From Neelides folsomi (lineage: Eukaryota > Arthropoda > Collembola > Neelipleona > Neelidae): a DNA stretch of 64,000 nt. Below, piece after piece: positions 26,901-40,300 of this stretch. The position numbers were made by a program, and so were the translations under genes. How positions within the stretch are numbered: position 1 is the stretch's first letter; each line of letters begins with the position of its first letter. Location of the stretch: assembly GCA_034687125.1 (NCBI GenBank), contig JAQGBZ010000091.1:1-64000 (forward strand). The letters are read 5' to 3'. Under the pieces are notes generated by a model. The model was not told where the DNA came from, ran no database searches, and saw only the letters and a program-made list of their open reading frames with translations.

Positions 26901-29900
26901 TCACACTGGACAATTACCTACTAATATATTAAATTACAATTACTTAGAGGGCTTTTGAGAAAATCACTTTAAATGCGGCAATGTCTAGAAAACACATGAA
27001 ACATTAAGTACCCATCTAACAATAAGTTTAATACAAAAATATTGGAAAATCCATATAAAAAAATTTTTGAAGTGTGCCTTTTATTCACAGTTCACAATTG
27101 AATTAGCGCCTTTCTTCCTTTAAACGATAAGTTTAAGGTCATACATATACATTATGTACATGCTTTAGTATATTGAAAAGGATGTGGGTCCTATAAAGTT
27201 CATAAGCTGAGAAAGTTTACGAATTGCACATTATGCCATGAGATAGTGCGAATGCATATTGTGAATTAAAATAAGGTAAATTCCCCATTTTGTGTAATAT
27301 TGCATAAAACGCATCATTCTTTTAAGTATAGTATGTCGGTCCATAATATATGAGTAGGTGAATATTAAATTGTAAAGAGTCTTTTGTTGCTAGTAATTTT
27401 CTTCCACGTGCACTTGACTCATTTTTTCCGAACTTCCTTTGACTCTCATCAACCTCAGGTCAAACACAGAGGTTTTTCACCAAACCTGAAGTAAAGGTAA
27501 ATCGCTGATTTAGCTCATGGCTCTTTCCTCCTGTCTTCGCGTTCGCTGGTCGGAGGACCGAAGACTCCTCCGAGATGTGAATTGGCTTCTTGATATATTA
27601 CCCAATCCCACCCAAATCCTCAAGTCTCCAAATAATAATGGCGAAGATAATTTGTTCGATCGAATTGGTTGTACTATAAGAACCCCTCGTCATTGGAGTG
27701 GGCGTGATTGAATCCTATATACTCAATCGGGCTTTTAAATGGATTCCATTTATTACAAACATAGTTAGAGCTGCGAAAGCTTCCCACATTTATAGCTCCA
27801 CTACCCACAATGACTTCGATCCAATGGAAAAGAAAATCTTGCTTTTTTCCAAAGAATGAGCAACCTCAGAAATACTTTTACCTAAATTGGGGATTGAGGA
27901 AAAGAAAGGAAGATAGAGAAGCGGATATTACAGCCAGAATGGTACACAGGTACACATATCAGCTGAATCCATCTTGGTCATCTTTTTTAATTGCAACCTA
28001 TGCCTATAACTCTCAACAAACTCTTTTTTAAATGTCATCATCAAACTTTGTAGAGCGTTGAAAATTCTATACAAAAACTGATACTAATACATTATATTTT
28101 ATATAGATGTGGAGGATCTCTTTTACATCTTTTGATAAATAAAATACTTTTGTTAGTCAACAATATCAAATTAACGAAATAATGTTTTACAGCGTTAATA
28201 ATAATTATGATTTTTGTGAGTTTGTAATAATAAATATTGTTAAAGCTAAAGTGTAAGACTTGAGCTATTAAAAGTCTGAACTTTTCACTCTTACGTTAAT
28301 TCATTCATACGTGAAACCTCGAACTTTAAACCCTTTCTTTATTCCCATAATGAAAACAATTAAAGATAATTCTTGGTTTGTATTCATGAGACTTCAAGCA
28401 GCTCATTCATTAATACGCATACAAGAAAGTTTCTTTTACAACATCACACTTAACGGTTATGGTTCGGATGAATTAATTAGTGTTTATTAAAGTGCGTCGA
28501 AATGAAACTTTAAAACATCCTGAAGAACTTTGAATTTATATTAAATGAATCCAAAAAATGACCATGACTCCTTAACATTATGCGTAGATACCCCCATACC
28601 TTCCATGCATAAATTGTCATAAAGTATTTATTAATTTATTAGTAATAATGTCACATAGCAAAGAACCATTGTTGTTCTTATCTGTACATCTTTTTTGTTC
28701 AATTTCTTCACTTTAGATTTAATTATTAATGCAAAGGTAGTACCTCTCTACTATTGGTATATAAGTAATATAGATATTATAGATACCAACTATATATTTA
28801 TTGACCAAGAAATCGAAAGTACCTGTACTTTGGTTTACTACACGTAATCTTACATTAAATGAAAAAAATTCTAAATAGCAATTTACTTATGAAAAGTGAA
28901 GAGAATGTGAACAAAAGATTAGGAAATAATGTAAAAAATGCGGAACTGTAAAGTTATAAAATTCCTAACAGAACTTCTAATATAATTGATTCAATTGAGC
29001 GTAATGTGAATTTAATTATATATTACTTTAACATGCTTTCAAACGTCAAATGTGACAAATGTCAGATGTTTCTCGACAGAATAAAAAAATGGAAGAAGAG
29101 GGCAAGTTGTACTCCCAAAGTCAAAAGCAAAACGTATTGTCTTCCTGACATAATCCATTGGAGTTGAGGAGTTTGAAAGGGAAAAAAGTCTCGAAGGTAT
29201 ACATTTTATATATTATGCACACATTCAGACCTTATTGACGATGAGAGCGAGATGAAGGAAGGCGTGAGAGAAGTCTACACTGATTCATAATTTGAGGAGC
29301 GGTGAGGGTAAAATCGCAAAAAAAGTTTGAGCAGTAAAAGTACTAGGAATATAAAAGGAGAAAAAAATTAAAATTCCAAAGGAGCCCACAACACAAGGGA
29401 ATCATCATCGTGATGATGTTGGTAATGAGTAGCTCCTTCATAACAACAGCCTCGACGTCGTAGGAGAACTTCATTTATCGATATGTTCGGCAATAAAGAA
29501 ATATTATGGATGAGGAATAGATTAAGGCGAGAGTCGGAATGTGGAAGTGGTCCGCAAACTTTGAGCAGTTTTAAGTGAAGTATATCTCTGAGTTATCTCA
29601 TTGTGCATGTTGGTTGGAGTAAGAAATTTACTACGATTCACCATCTCATCATCATGGCTGTTGCATTAACTCTTGGACTGACGAGGGACTCGGATTGTAT
29701 TTATTAAAGAATTTTTTCCTTGGACCTTCGGGGTGAACAAACGATCTCAAAGCGGTTCACACTGCCAAAGGAAGAAATAACGAAGACTTCCGTCGTCAGA
29801 GAAGAACCTTCCAACTTCCCATCCTTTTCAATCCTCAAGGAGGAGATCCTTCAACAAAAAGATTGCAAAACGATTAACTCTCTCGCGAATGCAATTTAAT

Positions 29901-30396
29901 AAGTAATAATACAATCACAATCGACTCGTAGAAGATCGATGCACATTACTGTTTATTTTTAATTTTCCCATCAGCGTCACCATTCCTTTATTACCACATT
30001 GCATCGCCGAAATAGCCCATCATTCTTTTTATAGTACATACCTTAATAATGTTGTAACAATTTGGCAGATTAATCTATCATTAATTACAATCAAATTCAA
30101 AATTAGTTCAAATTCTTTCTAATGACAATTGTATGCTAATAACACTAATAAATCCAATACCATTGCAGTATTTAACATTAATTAATCATCTCATATTGGT
30201 GATATCGAACAGAAGATTTAAAAAAAATTATTTGGATATTCCAACCATTATAATAATTTATAAATATTTCTAAACTATAAAGGCTTCTGTGAGATATCGT
30301 CTATTGAAGTATGGAAGTAATGGAAGAGAAGAAGCCTTAAGATAATAAACGGTTGATCCTCATCGGGGTGAAGCGACACAGACAAGAGGTGAATGG
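23909..30396. other. Intergenic stretch upstream of SURF4, no secure gene
   Basis: No recognisable gene. Short simple repeats occur (gt at about 25562-25574, gat at about 26066-26081). Open frames such as those at 25688-25927 (-), 27517-27711 (+) and 27810-28031 (+) have no recognised domain. The tract 29180-29900 is G+C-richer but shows no coding pattern that I trust. Confidence 0.5.
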
Positions 30397-30516
30397 ATGG
30401 TCGACGAGATCTTCAGCAGCCTCTTGGTTCATTCGACAGAAGCAGGTGATGGTATGGAGCTCGAGATGGAACTTCCGCTACGAAACTCCACAACTTTCAT
30501 TTGCCACATCATTCAG
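30397..30516 (+). CDS. Possible orphan first exon (40 codons)
   Basis: An ATG at 30397 opens a 40-codon frame (starting MVDEIFSSLL, ending CHIIQ) that runs directly into a good donor, cag|gtgtaa, at 30517. Its residue mix (acidic and hydrophobic, few Lys/Asn) looks more protein-like than chance AT-rich sequence. The frame is also open upstream of the ATG back to about 30345. I recognise no family. No partner exon was identified before SURF4 starts 395 bp further on, and a second frame of 66 codons overlaps it. It may be an exon of an unseen gene, an upstream exon of a SURF4 transcript, or chance. Confidence 0.22.
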
Positions 30517-30911
30517 GTGTAAAATGGACAAGGTAGGAATATTCATTTACTAGATAGGCCGATTTCAAGTTCCTCAACTTGCTGCTTGCTGGTGAAAGTT
30601 TTGAATAGCCAAGTAGAGAAACTTATCTCTCTACACACACTCCAATCGTCGATTACTTAACTTTCTGATTATTTTTTATTATTTCTAATTACTCAACTAG
30701 AAATACACACCACAAGGTCTCATTGTCAAGCTGTAGCCTTTAGATGTGACCCCAGTCGTTGGTTTTATTTTACGCCAATCGGGTCATTTTTGGATCGCAG
30801 TCTTTGGCTCACTATATTGGGATTCCCAAGACGGCTTGCCAAGTTAATCAGTTCGTGTCACTCTGCTCTTAAGAACCTCCGCCACATTTCCAGCTTCCAA
30901 ATCCAGCCGTG
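30517..30911 (+). promoter_or_regulatory. Upstream region of SURF4
   Basis: This 395-bp stretch precedes the SURF4 start codon and should hold its 5' UTR and core promoter. The last 150 bp are richer in C and G than the introns. I see no obvious TATA box at a fixed distance, so the start site is not assigned. Confidence 0.4.
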
Positions 30912-32556
<1,645 letters not shown>

Positions 32557-34446
32557 ATTTTATAGCGAATGCATTTTATAGAATACTTTTGTCCTTTTTA
32601 TCCTTGAGAAACTTTACAATCCGAAACACATTTAAAAACATAAATGTTTGTATAAAATAGGAATTATATTCTTAAATGTTGTGTACTAAACCAAACCTTG
32701 TAACACGAAATTTATACTTTAGTTTATAGAATGATCATAATCTATTTAAGGGTAAGAAGAGTAAGAACCGAATATATTATTCTAATTGTAATATTTAAGA
32801 ATATGCTCCAAACATTATACCTTTTATGAATTACAAAAATCACGAACACAATTTATTTTTAATTTTAAAATGTTCACATTTGGTTCAAGGCCTCAAGTAA
32901 CAAAAATCTATTTATAATAAATAAAATGAAATATGCAAATTATGACATTTTTATTGAATAAATATTACCAGCACGCTGCAGCGACTGTATCAAAATCAAC
33001 GTTAGTTTAGGTTTAACCCGACTAACTTAGGAATTAAACATTACATCTGTACCAGAAACAGCCAAAGCCAATCATATAATATATCTGAATTTCATACAAG
33101 TGATACAAAGTTTACATAACAGTATATCATCAGTTTTTATCATTCACCAATAATAAATTTTTGAAAGAGATGAACAATAACAATTCAACACATTTCATAT
33201 TTTATTATCTCAAATATTGTAATTGTTTTAGGCTATGAATATTGTGATTGTTTTGTATAAATGCACTTGTTCAATGCGATCGTGTGATGACTGATGACCC
33301 ATGACCCACGAACCATGAACTAATGTAGTATACGACAATATTTCATGTTAAACTTTTATACGTTATGTTATACGTTCTTGTTCTTATTGCGTTCCAGACC
33401 ACATTTTGGAAATCCAACAACATGTCGAGAATTTGAAACAATAATGTATGATCTAGTCCAATGTTTAATAAGTGTAACGTTCTCTGAAAGGAATTTTGGA
33501 TTTACAAATCCCGCCCATCTGAATCACTTGTGTCAGGAGTGGAGGGCCAATGAGCGCCTTTCCTTTCTTCCACCAAGACGGCCAAGTTTTTAACCGGTAA
33601 AAGCATTCATTATTCGTTCAGACACCGAGGAAGCCCTCCATTTCTTCTTCTTGGAAGCGAAAGGAAAGTCATGCTTGTTTGATTTAATTATCTTTCTACT
33701 TGACAACTTCAATTACAACGCCCTAAAGGTGAGAAATGGTTTATCATCTATCAATATTATTCAGTTATCTTTGGCCCCTGTGTGATTTCATGTTGAGGAT
33801 TACTAAAATATATATTGTAAAAATAAAAAAGCCAAATGCGCTTTTACGGTAATTTGTATATCTACATTTTCTACACGATGCCTTTGCAACGAGCCTCAAT
33901 CCTCCATATGCAATATTTCTTGTTTCATATATCATTATGCATTGGCATTGATGAATGACAATTAACTATTGTCGATTATGGTTAATTCGGGTTAATCATA
34001 ATCATAAAACATAATAGGCTGAACGCTGAAGTGAAGCGTGTGTATTTATTGATTCGAAGACAGGTAAACTTGTAATTGTAAGCTTGAACGACGTTTAGTG
34101 ATAGATTAATCAACCAAACCTGACCTATCATGACCTAATCTAACTTAACCCAGTACATAATATAAATATTATAATGAATCACCTAACCTAACCTGACCAA
34201 GTTTTGAAAAAGCCCAATAATTGCATTACTTTTTTTTAATTTGTTCAACCTTTGTGAATGTGAATTCGAATAAGTTATTGGATTGATATATTTAACTGGA
34301 TTGATGTAATGACAATTAAATTTTTTCAGGTGGGTAGTTGGACAATTTCTATTTTCTCTTCATAAACTTGATTCGATGATTCATTGACTAAGGGTTCATA
34401 ACCTCTTTCAGGTATTTTATACGAAATTTGTATACCTATACATATA
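32557..34446. other. SURF4 3' region and intergenic stretch
   Basis: The SURF4 3' UTR should lie at the left end. AATAAA-like signals occur at 32916-32921 and near 32955, and either could serve. From about 33340 to 33600 an 82-codon frame on the plus strand has no recognised domain and no linked exon. The rest is AT-rich and shows nothing I can support. Confidence 0.45.
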
Positions 34447-34610
34447 CAGGGAGGTTCAAAAGGATTGCGACTCATAGGGAATTCACGCGTAATGCATTTA
34501 GATAGGAAAATGTAAAAACGTTTGAGAGAGTGATAGACGTTTTTACATTTTCCTATTAAATGCATTACGCGTGCCTTTCCTATGAGTCGTAATCCTTTTG
34601 GACCTCACAG
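34447..34610. mobile_element. Hairpin MITE (164 bp, TA-flanked)
   Basis: Nearly the whole element is one inverted repeat. The left arm (34447-34521) and right arm (34537-34610) pair almost throughout around a loop of about 15 nt, with the longest perfect blocks at aaaacg/cgtttt and gcgtaatgcattt. The ends read CAGGGAGGTTCAAAAGG and, on the other strand, CTGTGAGGTCCAAAAGG. TA lies on both sides (34445-34446, 34611-34612), as in Tc1/mariner-type MITEs. It sits 200 bp before the start codon of the FHA gene, probably in its promoter or a 5' intron, and would form a stable hairpin RNA if transcribed. Confidence 0.8.
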
Positions 34611-34810
34611 TAGTATGATATTTATTTAATTTTTATTATATAAAGATGGGTTTTAAATAATTTTTCTGCATTATAATAATTTAAACAATTACAATTGTAT
34701 TATTGGAAGCCTGAATTTTGTCTTTTTCGGATTTTTTTGAAGTTGATATAAATGTTTATATTTATTTTGTAACTGTTCGGCTACCTAATTAATGTTATTT
34801 ATTTTATAGA

Positions 34811-37800
34811 ATGTCTACGTTGGTGGCTGTGCCGATGGAAGGGCCTCAGTGCCCTCGACCGATTTATGGTTATTTGGAGTTTTTCAACGACACTGGAGAA
34901 TGTGATCGCATTTATCAAGTCGATAAAACTACATGTTCAATTGGACGAGACAGCAAATGTGATATCAGAGTTCACAATTTGCGCGTTTCTAGACATCACT
35001 GTGATGTTGAAATTAAAATTGTGAACGATGTTATCAATGTAAGTTAATTTAAGTAAACTTAACTTTTGTAAAAAAAATATTTTTTCTAATTAAAATAAAT
35101 ATTATTTTCATACCAAAATATTATATTAGGTTTACCTGAAAAATATGACTGACAAGAAATCAACTCGGAAAGGAGATTATTATCTAACCAAAAATGATCG
35201 AGTTCCACTCAAGTCCCTCGACGAATTTACTTTAATTGATATCAAAATTCGTTGGACTACGTACGATGAAAGTCAGCCCAACGGACCATTCAGCGAGGAT
35301 ACTGTCATCATTTCACTCCCTGATAAAAAAATGATAGCAACTTCAAATTCGAGCTTCCATGGAACATCCACGCAAAAGGTTATTTCTCAAGCTGCAAGGC
35401 GAAAGAGTATGGAGTCAGATATGAGGAAAGCGGTGCTAACAAAGGAACTCCATAAGACATTGAAGTTACACAGGCAAAATAAACTTCATCCTGAAAATCC
35501 AGCCCTCAGCGAAGAAGCTGTGGATGAAAATGTAGAATTTGATGAGGATGAGACTCGTGAAGACTCGCAATTGGAAACTCAAGAAGAAGACGACATGAGT
35601 TCTTGTCGCACCCAAGTTGACAACCCCGACGAAGTTGATATGGAAAAGATTGAGCGAGATATGGCTTTGCTTCATGGGGCACAGGATGGAAGTGGAATGG
35701 ACAGCAGTATGTTTGTAAATTATAACGATTCAAGCATTGCTGACCGAAGTGTACCGGACATTCCATTAGGTGAAAATATCGAATGGCAGACTGTTGATCC
35801 TTCTCAAAGGTCGACCCGATCTACAGGCTCTTCTATTGGGAAAAAGGATGAAATTGGCAAAGGTGAAGTGTCCATTGTTGACAAAAATTCTCAAAAAGAA
35901 ATTGAGAACAATCAAGAAGAAATCTTTGACTCATCTTCAGCGAATGACGAATTGTCCCTTTCTATGGAAGTTAATGAAAGTCATAGCGTTATTAATGATA
36001 CTTCAATTGAAGACGATGACAATCTCATGAAAAACAATTCATTTGAGTCTTCACAGGAAGAAGAGATTGTCGGAAAGGCTAACAAATCTATTGAGCCCAA
36101 TGAGAGCAAAAATAATGCTGATGACACGGTCAATTTCTTTGAAAGCACTACAATTGTTATGAAAAACGTAACTCTACCAATTGAAACCGAAAATTGTACA
36201 GTAGACCAGAACAAGACAGAAAGGAGCCTTATCAGAGCCGAGGATATTGAAGAGATCCTTTTCGAAGACGAAGATGAAGAAGAAAAAAGCCTTGTCGAAG
36301 ATGAAGAAGAAAAGAGCCTTGTCGAAGATGAAGAAGAAAAGAGCCTTGTCGAAGACGAGGAAGAAATTGAAAAGAGCCTTGTCGAAGACGAGGAAGAAAT
36401 TGAAAAGAGAGTTGTGGGAGACGATCGGGAAGGTGACAAGAGCTCTGCCGATGACGAGGAGGTTGAAAAGAACCTTGATGGAGAGGATGATGACAAGAGC
36501 TCTGACGATGACCAGGAGGATGGTGAAAAGATTGTTGTCCAAGAAGTCGATGAAATTGAAGAGTCCGGGAAGATTGATGGTGAGCTTATTGAGGAATCTG
36601 ATAAGAGTGACGTAGAAGAAGAAGACATTGTCGAAGAGGAAGATAATGCATTGTTGAGTAAATTTGAAATTCAAAAGGCAGAGATGGCCAAGATTCTGGA
36701 AACTAATAATGAGGATGAATATGAACCTGAAATCGTCACATTGTCTTCGGATGAAGATTCCAAAAGTGCTGTTGACAAGACAGTGGAATCCGAATCTAAC
36801 ATTGGGAATGAGAAGACTCCCGATGATGCTATTGCTAATGTTGTGATTGAGAATGAGGATGAAGCAATTGAGCCTGAATTGACTGAAGAACACTCACCAA
36901 CAAAGTCTCAAAGTAAAGTTTCAACTACTGTTGAAAATGTTAATGGTAAACCATCTGAGGATGAGGTTGAGGTTCAGCCAACTCACATTTACAATAAAAA
37001 ACTTGAATTGTTCATTCCAAGGGGATTTAAGATTAAGGAGTGCTTTGTGAACATGAAATTAAAAAATCAATGGCAAGATATAATGAAGCCAAAAAGGGCT
37101 ACCGAGAGACTGACCGAAGAGCCTCAAATTGTTAAGCGCAAAACCAGCTTTGCTAGCCAACGTTCAATTCAGGAAATGTTGGATAGTGAGGATAGTGATG
37201 TTCAAGTGGACGAGACTTCAACCATGTCTTTGAAAAGATCAGGAAAGAAAGTGGCTTCTAATGAGCATTTAACCCCTCTGAAGAAAAATCGACGTGAGAG
37301 GGAGATGTCTGATGATGAGATTTCAACCCCATCACTGAAAAATCGAAGTGGGATAAAGGCCACCAATGATGAGGCTTTAAGCCGACATAAGAAAAGTCAA
37401 CAAGGGAAAGACGAGTCAGATAGTGAGCCAGAATCGCTCCCTGTGAAAAAGAGAAGTAGTAAGAAATTAAAAGACGAAGAAGAACCCGAAACATCTGCCA
37501 AGAAAAATCGTGGTAAAAAGAATATGGTCGATGATGAAGAAGAACCTGGGATCCCTGCTAAGAAAAATCGGGGTAAGAAGATTGTAGTCGACGACGATGA
37601 AGAAGAAGAACCCGAATTCCCTCCTAAGAAAAATCGTGGTAAAAAGAAAGTGGTCGATGGCGAAGAAGAATCTGAGATCCCTGCAAAGAAATCTCGGGGA
37701 AAGAAGATGGTATCTGACGATGACGAAGAAGAACCTAAGATCCCTACAAAGAAAACTCGGAGAAAGAAGATGGTGTCTGACGATGACGAAGAAGAACCCG

Positions 37801-39415
37801 AATTCCCCCCTAAGAAAAATCGTGGTAAAAAGAAAGTGGTCGATGGCAAAGAAGAATCTGAGATTCCTGCAAAGAAATCTCGGGGAAAGAAGATGGTGTC
37901 TGACGATGACGAAGAAGAACTTGAGATCCCTGCAAAGAAAACTCGGGGAAAGAAGATAATGTCTGACGATGACGATGACGAAGAAGAACTTGAGATCCCT
38001 GCTAAGAAAACTCGGGGAAAGAAGATGTTGTCTGACGATGACGAAGAAGAACCTAAGATCCCTGCAAAGAAAACTCGGAGAAAGAAGATGGTGTCTGACG
38101 ATGACGAAGAACCCAAAATCCCTCCTAAGAAGAATCGCGGTAAAAAGAAGGTGGTCGATGATGAAGAAGAACCTGAGATCCCTGTAAAGAAAACTCGTGG
38201 AAAGAAGAAAGTGTCTGATGATGAGGAAGAAGAACCCGAAATCCCTCCTAAGAGAAATCGTGGTAAAAAGAATGTGTTCGATGATGAAGAAGAACCTGAG
38301 ATCCCTGCTAAGAAATCTCGGGGAAAGACGATTGTAGTCGAAGACGATGATGAAGAAGAACCCGAAATCCCTGCAAAGAAAAATCGGGGTAAGAAGGCGG
38401 CCGATGATGATGAGCCGGTACGAACCCTTACCAAACGCGGTGTCAAGAAAATTGCCGATGATAAATCTGTAACGACCCCAATTAAAAATCGAAGTGGCAA
38501 GAAGGAAGCCGAAGAAGATGAGGTTTTATCCCGGCGTATGAAAAAGCCAGGCGGCAAGAAAGTTGTCGTTGAAGAAGAAGATGACGAGCCTAAAATGCAG
38601 CCACCGAAAAGTCGAGGCAAACCTAAAAAGGTGGAAGTTGAAGAAGAAGACGATGAGCCTTCAACCCCGGCATCGAAAAGCCGAGGTAAGCCGAAGAAGG
38701 TGGAAGCTGAAGAAGATGATAATGAGCTTTCGACTTCAACTCATACAATGAAAGGCCGAGGTAGGCCGAAGAAGGTAGTCGTTGAAGAGTCTTTAACCCG
38801 ATCCAAGAGAAATCGAATCCTGAGTGAGGATTCTGTTGATGATCATTTAGCTACGCCACTCAAAAATCGAGGTAGGAAGAAGGTTGGAGTTGAAGAGCCT
38901 TCGACCCCTCCAAAGAAAAATCCACGTTTGAGGTTGGAGTCCATTGAAGAGCCTTCAGTTTCTTCATCTAAAACTCGTGGTGGGAAGAAGGTTGCTGTTG
39001 TAGAGGAAACTTTATCCCGATCCCTGAAAAATCGAGGTGCGGTGAAGGTGACAGTTGATAAGTCATTGTCCGTGAGCTCGAGGACTCTGAGAAAGAAAGA
39101 AGTACCAGTTATCGATCTGATTAGCAATGCCACTTCTGATGACGATGAAGAAGAGGAAGAAGAAGAAGTTGAGCCTCCATCGAAAAAGAAGGTAAGTTAT
39201 AAAATTATTATTTCAAGTTCAAAACAATGAGTAAAGCTAAATCGGAATTTTAAACTAATTTAAATAAAAATGATTGTTATTTTCAGAAGGCCGATCCAAA
39301 GAGTTCAAAAAAACAACCTGAACCTGAGCCGAAAAGTTCTAACAAATCGACCACCAAGAAGACGAAAGCTAAAGATCTTCCGAATCCCGTGCGGCAATTG
39401 AGATCTCGAAAATGA
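34811..39415 (+). CDS. Ki-67-like FHA-domain protein with charged tandem repeats
   Basis: Three coding exons: 34811-35038, 35130-39191 and 39287-39415, giving 1472 residues. A 5' intron may end at the ttttatag just before the ATG. Residues about 20-120 form an FHA (phosphothreonine-binding) domain with Gly45-Arg46, Ser60-Arg61-x-His63 and Asn81. The stretch SIGRDSKCDIRV...SRHHCDVEI resembles the Ki-67 FHA domain more than that of MDC1. The rest is disordered and charged: Asp/Glu-rich tracts, a short SLVEDEEE repeat, a moderately hydrophobic island (LELFIPRGFKIKECF, about residues 700-715), 15 copies of an acidic-basic repeat ending KK(N/S/T)RGKK, and AT-hook-like GRGRPKK and SRGKPKK motifs. 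I see no BRCT domain and no clear PP1-docking RVxF. It is probably a nuclear, DNA-associated mitotic or repair protein. The family match beyond the FHA domain is inference. Confidence 0.85.
36265..36411 (+). repeat. Acidic coding repeat (SLVEDEEE) in the FHA gene
   Basis: A 24-30-nt unit encoding KSLVEDEEE, with a longer IEKSLVEDEEE form, occurs about five times in tandem in exon 2. The DNA copies are nearly identical, pointing to recent slippage. Because the repeat reads gaagaagaa, other frames remain open and give spurious frames on both strands. Confidence 0.85.
37471..38397 (+). repeat. 15-copy charged repeat array in the FHA gene
   Basis: Fifteen copies of a unit of about 60-72 nt encode (D/E)EEPEIPAKK(N/S/T)RGKKxVxDD. 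The units alternate between a KKNRGKK type and a KKSRGKK/KKTRGKK type. Copies 3-5 and 6-8 form a duplicated three-unit block (both start EFPPKKNRGKKKVVDG), evidence of higher-order expansion. Alternating acidic and basic blocks suggest charge-patterned disorder. The constant length modulo 3 and absence of stops show coding constraint. Confidence 0.9.
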
Positions 39416-40300
39416 GAATTTTTTCCAAAACCTCATTACCAATTGATATATAATACAATGCATTTTTGTAAAAGTTACGTAGAAATTATATTTACTTGGT
39501 TTTAAGCTTAAATGGTTAAACTTACAATAATACTATAATTATCTTTCATTTCCTCGCCATTTTATTTTTATTATTCTGACTACTTATATAATTAAATAAG
39601 GTGTAATTGATCCTTCACATAATATAAATATTTGGATAAGTTTTACTTCGCGACAATACATTAGTACTTGATAATTATTATCATTTAAAATGTTTTAGGA
39701 TAACGTGATTCTTTACTTATCTTATAATACTTCACCTATATTTATGTATAATATGACCTATGTACGAATTTCTTATTCTCTAGCTATTGCCAATCATTGG
39801 GCCATTAGACTATTGTGGAACTTTCTAATTACCTAGTTTTACATTATAATTACAAATTACAAAGAATATCTTTTCAAAACAATATGTACTTGAGTACCTT
39901 CACATCATTATGTAACAGTATGTTAAGTACATCTTCTTTTGAATATTTCTTGTATTTCATCAAATGATTTAGCTTTATTTGTAAAATTAGAATATTACAA
40001 CTTATGAATTCTTGAATAAGAATGTAATTTCTTAAAGTGTGTTGAATCGTTTGCTAATTTATTATTTCATACATGCAATCCCAATCATTTATTCCCGTTC
40101 GACCAGCATATTTATTTGTAGTAATATAGATGTTTAAATGTGATGCTTTTATTTTATGGTTCGTATTTTAGTTTTTTCTAGTAGAAACTTATTAAAAAGT
40201 TAAAAGTTGCAATTAAATAATGATCACAAATGTGCATTTACTTTTTTATTATCAGGACGTGAAACCATTTTAATTTAATCCATTTACATCAGGAATTGAA
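39416..40300. other. Convergent intergenic region between FHA gene and TRUB2
   Basis: This 885-bp AT-rich interval separates the stop codons of two genes that point towards each other and must contain both 3' UTRs and poly(A) sites. No canonical AATAAA stands out close behind the FHA gene stop. Nothing else is seen. Confidence 0.5.

Noticed and set aside
36247-36615. 122-codon Lys/Arg-rich plus-strand frame
   Set aside because: A shifted frame of the acidic repeat in the FHA gene.
35981-36893. 215- and 239-codon minus-strand frames
   Set aside because: Antisense to the acidic repeat and Asp/Glu-rich parts of the same gene, with low-complexity Ser or Phe/Leu products and no independent splice or start support.
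37397-38620. 407-codon Ser-rich open frame on the minus strand
   Set aside because: It is antisense to the FHA repeat array. gaagaa and gatgat codons read backwards give Ser/Phe codons without stops, so it is a by-product of the repeat.
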